Shown in pieces: positions 1 to 4,714 of a stretch of 5,152 bases of DNA (positions within the stretch are counted from its first letter, which is position 1; the number at the start of each line of letters is the position of its first letter). Made by a program: the position numbers and the translations under genes. The stretch covers positions 1 to 5,152 of the forward strand of contig JAAYGE010000114.1 in the NCBI GenBank assembly GCA_012727835.1, in the 5' to 3' direction. Source of the stretch: Bacillota bacterium. Lineage in GTDB: Bacteria > Bacillota_H > UBA994 > UBA5500. The notes under the pieces are model-generated. The model searched no databases. It was given only the letters and a program-made list of their open reading frames with translations, and was not told the origin of the DNA.

Positions 1-589
1 CCGCGGCCAGTTCGCCACGGAATTCGGACAAGAGGCCGGCCAGGTTGCGTTGTCCTACCCAGTCGTCGTTAGGCCATTTTAGCCAAGCCCCATGTAGACC
101 GTAGCTCTGCAAAGCTTCCACCAAGGCTATGCCTGTGGCCAAGGTCAGTAGAGGAACCCGTCGGGTGGGTATTTGGGGGCGTAGAATCAGGGAAGCAAAA
201 ATGCCTTCCGATGGCGGCGAGATCCAGCTGCGTCCCCGTCGGCCGCGGCCGGCGGTTTGGGCTTCACTGACCACCAGGGTTCCGTGTTTTGCCCCCTGGC
301 GGGCCAGTTCTTTAGCCGTTGTGTTAGTGCTAGCCAGTACTTCATGCCAGTAAACCGGTTGGCCCAGCTGTCCCTCGCGATAATGCTCAATCATTTCCGG
401 TAATAGCAGGTCGGGCCATTCCAGCAGCCGGTAGCCGTAGTTTTGTTTACCTTCTATTTTCAGCCCCAGCTTTTGTAGTGCCTGTATTTGCTTCCAAACC
501 GCAGAGCGAGAAAGGCTGTTGGCCTCTGCAATCCGTTCACCAGAAACCGGCTGGGGAAAGGCATTCAAAAGGATACTTAAGGTCTTCAT
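1..589 (-). CDS. birA: BirA: biotin-[acetyl-CoA carboxylase] ligase / biotin repressor (3' part outside window)
   Basis: Cytoplasmic enzyme that makes biotinyl-5'-AMP and transfers biotin to a lysine of biotin-carrier proteins; forms with an N-terminal winged helix also repress biotin genes. The first 196 residues are visible; the family is usually about 320-330. Residues 1-56 form the helix-turn-helix/wing region (SRSAVWKQIQ, then GYRL). The catalytic domain shows the STN motif (87-89), the adenylate-binding loop GRGRRGR (114-120) and KWPND (171-175). Residue 182 is Asn in RNLAG, where E. coli BirA has the catalytic Lys183 (RKLAG) that contacts biotin and the adenylate, so activity is doubtful unless this is a sequence error. 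The ATG start is supported by AAAAGGAGG six bases upstream and by a 4-bp ATGA overlap with the preceding flavoprotein frame. It is the third gene of a probable minus-strand operon. Family assignment is firm; catalytic competence is not. Confidence 0.95.
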   Translation of the reverse strand, partial: MKTLSILLNAFPQPVSGERIAEANSLSRSAVWKQIQALQKLGLKIEGKQNYGYRLLEWPDLLLPEMIEHYREGQLGQPVYWHEVLASTNTTAKELARQGAKHGTLVVSEAQTAGRGRRGRSWISPPSEGIFASLILRPQIPTRRVPLLTLATGIALVEALQSYGLHGAWLKWPNDDWVGQRNLAGLLSEFRGELAA

Positions 590-1173
590 ACGGAGCCTCC
601 TTTTGTCATTTGTAAGCCTAAGTGGTGAGCCTTTGCTAATAGTTCCGGGCGCTCGGCAACTGGGACCCGGTCGGTGTCGGATACCGTTAGTGCACCTAGG
701 TAGTGGGCATCCAGAGCATCGAAAAAGTAGGTAGCCGTCTCTATGGCCGGCTTAAAGTTGATTCCCTAGCGGTTGGGAGCCCCACCGGTGCAGAGAAAAT
801 AGCCTCGCCTCTTTTTGGGGGGTAACAGAGCAGGAAGTTTTAGCCTGTAGCGCCGATTCCAGCAGGTTTGGCAACGGTCCACCAATAATTTTAGTTGGCC
901 GCTGATGCCCATAAAATATAGGGGGGAAGCGAGCACAATCAGATCGGCTTCTCCTAGTAGCTCAAAGACGGAGGACATATCGTCCTGCAGAATACACTGT
1001 CCCGTCTGTCCGCAGACATTGCAGCCGGTACAACCGTGGATACGTAGCTTGCAAGCATCTATTTGTTTAAGCTGGGCCCCACCCGTTTCTGCCCCTTGCA
1101 AGAAGGCGGAAAGAAGGGTAGCGGTATGGCCTTTAGGGCGGGGACTGCCCGTAATCGCGAGTACTTTTAGCAC
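586..1173 (-). pseudogene. Flavodoxin-fold NAD(P)H-dependent FMN reductase / iron-sulfur flavoprotein-like gene with in-frame TAG
   Basis: Probable cytoplasmic flavoprotein oxidoreductase. The N-terminus has the FMN phosphate-loop pattern ITGSPRPKGHT (7-17), then a cysteine cluster C48-x2-C51-x2-C54-x5-C60. That spacing fits the compact motif that binds a 4Fe-4S cluster in iron-sulfur flavoproteins, though many relatives with similar cysteines are annotated only as flavodoxin family. ASPLYFMGISGQLK (82-95) and the GGAPNR loop (130-135) are also typical. Codon 136 is TAG (766-768). The same frame then stays open for 59 codons with family-like sequence (FKPAIETATYFFDALDA) and ends in a TGA overlapping the birA ATG. 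The product would be 135 residues rather than about 195, losing the last strand and helix of the fold. No usable restart codon follows. The start is GTG, with GAGGGAG 11 bases upstream. Options are a real nonsense mutation, a sequence error or readthrough; I favour one of the first two. Confidence 0.8.
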
Positions 1174-1193
1174 TTTGTCTATCGCTCCCTCAG

Positions 1194-1850
1194 TTAATCC
1201 TGCTTACGTAACGCCCAGGCTTCTCTAGCCAAATCCAAATAGGCGTAATCGGCATAGGTCGGTCTAAATAACTGACTAAACCAACGGCGGGCTTCTTCAA
1301 GGCGGCCTAAACGCAGGCTTGTATCGCCCAGCATATGTAGAAAATGGGCATCATGTTTTCTATCCGCTTGGGTTTCAAAAGCAACTTGGAAGAAGCGGTT
1401 AGCCGCATCTAAGAATTTCATTTCTTCTTCAGTTCGCTCCGCCATGCGGTGTAGCCAAGCCAGTCGCATACAAATGCCGGCTAATATTCTAGGCGCTTCT
1501 TTCTTACCATAACCGGCGCCGAGGGCTAATTGAAAAGAAAGTAGGGCCGCCTCTTCATCCCGTGGATCGCAAAGGTTGGGAATTCCTTGGGGTAAATAAC
1601 GCTTTTTATAGTCGGCATAGAGCGATTCCTTTTCATCGCTTCTAAGAGGAGTAAAGGACTCGGTAAAAGCATATCCGCACTCGGGACATACATTGCTTTC
1701 ATAATAGTAGGGGATCACTCCCTGGAAATGGGAGCAAAGATCGCTATCGTGGCCAAGGGTGCGTATATAGCTACTGCGCACCTTTTTGGTTGTAAACTCA
1801 CTTGCGCACATTAGACAGGTACAACTTTTATCATAGAGTGCCTTGTCCAC
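1194..1850 (-). CDS. DUF2225 family zinc-ribbon protein with TPR-like C-terminus
   Basis: A 218-residue protein matching the DUF2225 family, common in Firmicutes; its function is not established. The N-terminal 62 residues carry a cysteine-rich module: CTCLMC (Cys10, 12, 15), the family-like stretch KVRSS...DSDLCSHFQG with Cys39, and CPECGY (Cys55, Cys58). The paired CxxC motifs suggest a rubredoxin- or zinc-ribbon-like metal site. The remainder is alpha-helical and resembles tetratricopeptide repeats, for example FLHMLGDTSLRLGRLEEA and a preceding helix pair, which suggests a protein-interaction surface. There is no signal peptide or membrane segment, so it is probably cytoplasmic. The start is GTG, chosen because AGGAGGG lies eight bases upstream and a good promoter sits behind it. 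It is first in the operon, 20 bp before the flavoprotein gene, and divergent from rubrerythrin. Stop is TAA. The family call is good; the role is unknown. Confidence 0.88.
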   Translation of the reverse strand: MDKALYDKSCTCLMCASEFTTKKVRSSYIRTLGHDSDLCSHFQGVIPYYYESNVCPECGYAFTESFTPLRSDEKESLYADYKKRYLPQGIPNLCDPRDEEAALLSFQLALGAGYGKKEAPRILAGICMRLAWLHRMAERTEEEMKFLDAANRFFQVAFETQADRKHDAHFLHMLGDTSLRLGRLEEARRWFSQLFRPTYADYAYLDLAREAWALRKQD

Positions 1851-1890
1851 CTTAATATCCCTCCTGTAGAATAGGTTTACCGATGATTGT

Positions 1891-1919
1891 ATTATATGGT
1901 ATAGGAATAATTAGGGCAA
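1891..1919 (-). promoter_or_regulatory. Sigma-A-like promoter for the DUF2225-flavoprotein-birA operon
   Basis: On the minus strand a -35 element TTGCCC (1919-1914) is followed by exactly 17 bases and a perfect -10 hexamer TATAAT (1896-1891). Transcription would start near 1884, leaving a leader of about 35 bases before the GTG of the DUF2225 gene. Assigned by pattern only. Confidence 0.7.
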
Positions 1920-1947
1920 AGTTGTCCAGCTTTTTTGTTCAGGAGAC

Positions 1948-1976
1948 TTGCCAAATGGCGCACGATAGTGTAAGAT
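1948..1976 (+). promoter_or_regulatory. Sigma-A-like promoter for rubrerythrin
   Basis: TTGCCA (1948-1953) and TAAGAT (1971-1976) are separated by 17 bases, matching housekeeping promoter architecture. Transcription would start near 1983, about 36 bases before the rubrerythrin ATG. It lies back-to-back with the opposing promoter, with 28 bp between the two -35 elements, so the two transcripts could share a regulator. Confidence 0.6.
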
Positions 1977-1990
1977 TATCTCGAGAATAA
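1976..1990 (+). promoter_or_regulatory. Possible PerR/Fur-type operator at the rubrerythrin transcription start
   Basis: The 15-base element TTATCTCGAGAATAA has outer arms TTAT and ATAA spaced by seven bases, the same geometry as the Per box (TTATAATnATTATAA). The inner positions match poorly, and overall 9 of the 14 defined positions agree. It overlaps the last base of the -10 element and the predicted start site, where a repressor would act. Rubrerythrin genes are often peroxide-regulated in clostridia, which makes the site plausible but unproven. Confidence 0.3.
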
Positions 1991-2018
1991 TAATCAGTGC
2001 TATTAAGGAGGGTGTTTA

Positions 2019-2552
2019 ATGAACTTAAAGGGTACTAAGACAGAAGCTAATCTGTGGGCAGCATTCGCTGGTGAAGCGCAAGCTCGCAACAAGTATACTT
2101 ACTGGGCCAGTCAGGCGAAAAAGGAAGGCCTGGAGCAAATGGCAGCCATTTTCCTAGAAACGGCCGATGATGAGAAAGAACACGCCAAGATGATCTTTAA
2201 GTTGCTCGGTGGCATCACCAACACGGCTGATCACCTCAAGCAGGCAGCCGAGGGTGAGAACTACGAGTGGAGCACCATGTATAAAGAGTTCGCTGAAGTG
2301 GCCAAGGAAGAGGGCTTCGATCATATTGCTAAAGTTTTAACGGAGATTGCTGAAGTAGAGGAAGAGCATGAAAAACGCTTCCTAGCCCTACTGGCCAATC
2401 TAGAGAACGATCGCGTATTCAAGCGTGACGTCCCAGTCAAATGGCATTGCCGTAACTGCGGTTATGTGCATACGGGAACCGAAGCTCCTAAGGTTTGCCC
2501 GGCTTGTGCCCATCCGCAGGCCTTCTACGAGCTGTACTGCGAGAACTACTAA
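2019..2552 (+). CDS. rbr: Rubrerythrin (diiron peroxidase with C-terminal rubredoxin domain)
   Basis: Cytoplasmic non-haem iron protein that reduces hydrogen peroxide to water, taking electrons from NAD(P)H through rubredoxin-type partners; a standard oxidative-stress defence in anaerobes. The protein is 177 residues. Residues 1-130 form a ferritin-like four-helix domain with diiron ligands visible as E19 (in GEAQARNKY), E52-x-x-H55 (in DEKEHAK), glutamates around 90-97, and E114-x-x-H117 (in EEEHEKRF). Residues 139-177 form a rubredoxin-like FeS4 domain: C144-x2-C147 and C160-x2-C163, with the usual WHCRNCGYVH and CPACAHPQAFYEL context. All key residues are present and the length is close to that of characterised single-unit rubrerythrins. 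The ATG follows AAGGAGGG by six bases. It has its own promoter and terminator, so it is monocistronic. Stop is TAA. Confidence 0.97.
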   Translation: MNLKGTKTEANLWAAFAGEAQARNKYTYWASQAKKEGLEQMAAIFLETADDEKEHAKMIFKLLGGITNTADHLKQAAEGENYEWSTMYKEFAEVAKEEGFDHIAKVLTEIAEVEEEHEKRFLALLANLENDRVFKRDVPVKWHCRNCGYVHTGTEAPKVCPACAHPQAFYELYCENY

Positions 2553-2564
2553 AATCGAGAATTC

Positions 2565-2597
2565 GACCGTCTGTCTTAGCGGCAGACGGTCTTTTTT
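2565..2597 (+). terminator. Intrinsic terminator after rubrerythrin
   Basis: An 11-bp stem GACCGTCTGTC (2565-2575) pairs with GGCAGACGGTC (2581-2591), with one G-U pair and a five-base loop TTAGC. Six T residues follow (2592-2597). It starts 12 bp after the stop codon and separates rubrerythrin from the riboswitch-controlled transporter operon. Confidence 0.92.
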
Positions 2598-2607
2598 GGT
2601 TTAGCTG

Positions 2608-2634
2608 TTGTTGCTTTTGTCTATGGTGTATACT
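2608..2634 (+). promoter_or_regulatory. Probable promoter of the corrinoid transporter operon
   Basis: A good -10 hexamer TATACT lies at 2629-2634, preceded by TTGTTG (2608-2613) at a shortish 15-base spacing. Transcription would start at about 2641, exactly where the riboswitch P1 stem begins (2642), which supports the position. The -35 choice is uncertain. Confidence 0.5.
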
Positions 2635-2641
2635 AGTAATG

Positions 2642-2756
2642 TAGCAAGGTGCCCGCATAGGGAGAATAGGGAATCAGGTGCAAAACCTGAGCGGTGCCGC
2701 CACTGTAACTACCCTCCGTCGGAAGTAGGGTAGGAGCCAGGAGACCTGCCTTGCTA
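2642..2756 (+). promoter_or_regulatory. Cobalamin (adenosylcobalamin) riboswitch aptamer
   Basis: The conserved cobalamin aptamer landmarks occur in order. P1 forms from TAGCAAGG (2642-2649) and CCTTGCTA (2749-2756). The core segment GGGAATCAGGTGCAAAACC with its CAGG/CCTG hairpin is followed by GAGCGGTGCCGCCACTGTAA, the B12-box region (about 2690-2707). A variable arm CTACCCT/AGGGTAG follows, and then GAGCCAGGAGACCTGCC closes the domain (2734-2750). Binding of the coenzyme form of B12 normally reduces expression of downstream genes. Here an intrinsic terminator follows before the transporter start codon, so control is probably by premature termination. Confidence 0.96.
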
Positions 2757-2777
2757 TTTTCAGCACCTGCCTTCGGA

Positions 2778-2811
2778 GCAAAGGTTAGGGCAATTTTTTG
2801 TCCTCTTTTGC
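2778..2811 (+). other. Stem-loop between riboswitch aptamer and terminator (probable expression-platform element)
   Basis: An outer stem GCAAAGG (2778-2784) pairs with CTTTTGC (2805-2811), with one G-U pair. After a TTA/T internal loop, an inner stem GGGCAA (2788-2793) pairs with TTGTCC (2798-2803, one G-U) across a TTTT loop. It ends one base before the terminator stem starts. Its 5' strand AGCAAAGG closely resembles the 5' strand of riboswitch P1 (AGCAAGG, 2643-2649), so it could also pair with the P1 3' strand. The fold was read by eye without energy calculation. Confidence 0.5.
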
Positions 2812-2812
2812 A

Positions 2813-2839
2813 ACCGGGCTCAGGCCCGGTCTTGTTTTT
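2813..2839 (+). terminator. Riboswitch-controlled intrinsic terminator (attenuator) ahead of the transporter genes
   Basis: A 7-bp GC-rich stem ACCGGGC (2813-2819) pairs with GCCCGGT (2824-2830) around a TCAG tetraloop, followed by the T-rich run CTTGTTTTT (2831-2839). It lies 56 bases after the aptamer and just before the permease ribosome binding site, the standard layout for transcription-attenuating riboswitches. Confidence 0.8.
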
Positions 2840-2848
2840 GGAGAGGAG
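2840..2848 (+). promoter_or_regulatory. btuC: Ribosome binding site of the permease gene, with three candidate start codons
   Basis: GGAGAGGAG holds overlapping Shine-Dalgarno cores immediately after the attenuator T-run. It is followed by in-frame ATGs at 2850, 2853 and 2859. GAGG at 2843-2846 is six bases from 2853, GGAG at 2840-2843 is six bases from 2850, and AGGAG at 2844-2848 is ten bases from 2859. The start cannot be fixed more tightly from sequence alone. Confidence 0.7.
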
Positions 2849-2852
2849 AATG

Positions 2853-3911
2853 ATGGGGATGTATGGTCAGGAACAACGTGCGCGCTGGACAGCCATTTTA
2901 CTTATCTTGGCACTTATTTTGCTGGTAACGCTCGTTTTGGCGGTGGCTATTGGTCGGGTGGCTATACCGGTGGAAGAGGTTATCTCGGTAATTTGGCGAC
3001 ACTTGTCTGGTTTTCTTACCGGCCGACCGCTGGGGGAGGCGACTGCCCATGGGATAATAATTTGGAATTTGCGGCTGCCACGAGCCATTTTGGCGGCCTG
3101 TGTTGGTGCTTGCTTGGCTTTGGCCGGGTGTATGATGCAAGGGCTATTACGCAACCCGATGGCCGATCCCTATGTAATCGGCGTTTCTGCCGGTGCATCG
3201 GTGGGCGGGGCCGCAGCCTTTTTGTTAGCCGAGGCCCTTAGTTTTCGCTGGGGCATCGTCTTAACTCCTTTGTTAGCCTTTGTGGGGGCTATCGGTGCGG
3301 TAATCATGGTGTATCTGGTGGCCCAAGACAGGGGCCGGATACCTATTATGAACCTGCTACTATCTGGAATCGCTCTAAATACGGTGTTGTCGTCAATATT
3401 ATCGCTCCTCATCTATTCCGCCAGTAAGGAGCTGCAGTCATTGCTGTTTTGGTTGATGGGTAGCTTTACCGGTCGGGGGTGGGGGCATGTGGCGGTCCTC
3501 ATTCCCTACCTGCTATTAGGGTTGGCTATGGCCATTTTCCTAGCCCGCGATTTAAATGCCCTCAGTTTGGGCGAGGATGCGGCATCCACTTTGGGGGTAA
3601 ATGTGGAGACTAGCAAGCGGCTATTGCTATTAGCTTCTACTTTACTGACGGCAGGAGCGGTGGCTGTTAGCGGTATTATTGGCTTTGTAGGTTTGTTGGT
3701 ACCCCACATAACGCGACTATTGTTTGGCCCCGACCATCGGTTGCTGCTGCCCGCATCGGCTTTAATGGGCGGTATCTTCTTGGTTGGTGCCGACCTTTTG
3801 ACCCGTATTCTAGTGGCCAACGCCGAATTGCCGGTAGGTATTATTACCTCCATTTGCGGTGGTCCCTTTTTCCTCTACCTACTGCGCCGTAACAGCAGGC
3901 GCCCTTATTAG
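2853..3911 (+). CDS. btuC: FecCD/BtuC-type ABC transporter permease, probably for cobalamin or related corrinoid
   Basis: Integral membrane permease of a type II ABC importer (BtuC/FhuB/FecCD family), working as a dimer with two ATPase subunits. About 352 residues, normal for the family. The first membrane helix spans roughly 12-33. Family signatures follow: RLPR (74-77), GLLRNPMADPYVIG (97-110) with SAGAS just after, LLLSGIALN, the FWLMGSF segment, LGEDAASTLGVNV (the loop that contacts the ATPase), and GIIGFVGLLVPHITR with LPVGIITSICGGPFF near the C-terminus. About ten hydrophobic segments are expected from the family and several are obvious. FecCD permeases also carry iron-siderophores and haem, so sequence alone does not give the substrate; the cobalamin riboswitch upstream does. 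A longer frame opening from TTG at 2751 runs through the riboswitch and terminator and is not credible. The ATG at 2853 is one of three close candidates. Its TAG stop overlaps the next gene's ribosome binding site. Confidence 0.92.
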   Translation: MGMYGQEQRARWTAILLILALILLVTLVLAVAIGRVAIPVEEVISVIWRHLSGFLTGRPLGEATAHGIIIWNLRLPRAILAACVGACLALAGCMMQGLLRNPMADPYVIGVSAGASVGGAAAFLLAEALSFRWGIVLTPLLAFVGAIGAVIMVYLVAQDRGRIPIMNLLLSGIALNTVLSSILSLLIYSASKELQSLLFWLMGSFTGRGWGHVAVLIPYLLLGLAMAIFLARDLNALSLGEDAASTLGVNVETSKRLLLLASTLLTAGAVAVSGIIGFVGLLVPHITRLLFGPDHRLLLPASALMGGIFLVGADLLTRILVANAELPVGIITSICGGPFFLYLLRRNSRRPY

Positions 3912-3922
3912 GAGGCGGGAAC

Positions 3923-4711
3923 ATGCTAGTTGTAGAAAACATAACGCTAACCTATGGCCAAAAGCCGGTGGTAGAGCAAGTGAGCTTCAATATACCCTCC
4001 GGCCAGTTTGTGGCCGTGCTTGGTCCCAATGGTTCGGGTAAATCTACCCTACTAAGAGCTTTGTGCCGCTTGCATAGGCCGCAGGAAGGCAGTATTTATT
4101 TTGCCGGCCGCGACTTACACCACTGGGGGCATCGGGAGTTGGCACAAAAAATGGCTTTTGTGCGCCAATCGTCGACGGTGGCCTTTGACTTTACTGTGGA
4201 AGAACTGGTTATGCTGGGACGTATGCCCTATTTGCGCCGTTTTCAAGCCGAAACGGAACACGATTATGCCCTTGTGCGCCATTATTTGCAATTGACCGGT
4301 CTCTGGCCGCTGCGACATAGGGGCCTGCATTCCCTCAGCGGAGGTGAGCTGCAACGAGCCTTCCTTTGTCAAGCCTTGGTACAAGAGCCCCAGCTTTTGT
4401 TGCTCGATGAACCTACTAACCATTTAGACATCAACCATCAGCTGGAGATATTAGACTTAATCGCCTCTCTTAACCGGGAGCAGAACATCACGGTAATAGC
4501 GGTCTTACATGATCTCAATTTGGCAGCCCTCTATGCGGAACGTTTGCTAGTATTAAAAGCCGGGCGCCTACTGGCCGATGGCTCGCCCGGTGATGTGTTG
4601 CGGAGCGACTTAGTGCAACAAACCTATGGTTGTGCCGTTTCCATCTTGGCCCATCCCGTTAGTAACCGTCCGCAGGTATTGCTCCTGCCGCAAACTGGGC
4701 AAGAAGGATAG
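3923..4711 (+). CDS. btuD: FecE/BtuD-type ABC transporter ATPase, probable corrinoid importer subunit
   Basis: Cytoplasmic ATPase (262 residues) that powers the permease encoded just upstream. All nucleotide-binding motifs are intact: Walker A GPNGSGKST (34-42), Q-loop Gln82, signature LSGGE (138-142), Walker B LLLLDE (158-163), D-loop NHLD (166-169) and H-loop His196 in VLHDLN. The C-terminal stretch YGCAVSILAHPVSNRPQVLLLP is typical of the iron-siderophore/haem/cobalamin ATPase group, which separates it from amino-acid or lipid ABC ATPases. AGGAGG at 3910-3915 lies seven bases before the ATG, and the gap from the permease stop is 11 bp, so the pair is co-transcribed under the cobalamin riboswitch. 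No substrate-binding lipoprotein gene follows. The TAG stop lies only 3 bp from the end of a convergent gene, and I see no intrinsic terminator between them. Confidence 0.93.
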   Translation: MLVVENITLTYGQKPVVEQVSFNIPSGQFVAVLGPNGSGKSTLLRALCRLHRPQEGSIYFAGRDLHHWGHRELAQKMAFVRQSSTVAFDFTVEELVMLGRMPYLRRFQAETEHDYALVRHYLQLTGLWPLRHRGLHSLSGGELQRAFLCQALVQEPQLLLLDEPTNHLDINHQLEILDLIASLNREQNITVIAVLHDLNLAALYAERLLVLKAGRLLADGSPGDVLRSDLVQQTYGCAVSILAHPVSNRPQVLLLPQTGQEG

Positions 4712-4714
4712 GCG

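Noticed and set aside
129..353. Open frame on the plus strand antisense to birA, and an overlapping minus-strand frame at 187-390
   Set aside because: Both are shadows of birA, which is read clearly in another minus-strand frame from 589 to the window edge.
766..768. TAG as a pyrrolysine codon giving a full-length flavoprotein
   Set aside because: Not adopted as the main reading: TAG is the ordinary stop of three other genes in this short window, the flavin reductase family is not known for pyrrolysine, and no pyl genes are visible. Kept as an alternative in the findings.
905..1228. Open frame of 107 codons on the plus strand
   Set aside because: It lies antisense to the flavoprotein and the DUF2225 gene end, its protein resembles nothing recognisable, and the opposite frame carries clear family motifs.
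2751..2852. N-terminal extension of the permease from TTG at 2751
   Set aside because: It would be translated from the riboswitch P1 strand and through the expression platform and attenuator, lacks a ribosome binding site, and adds about 34 residues unlike the family. The GGAGAGGAG followed by ATG near 2853 is far better.
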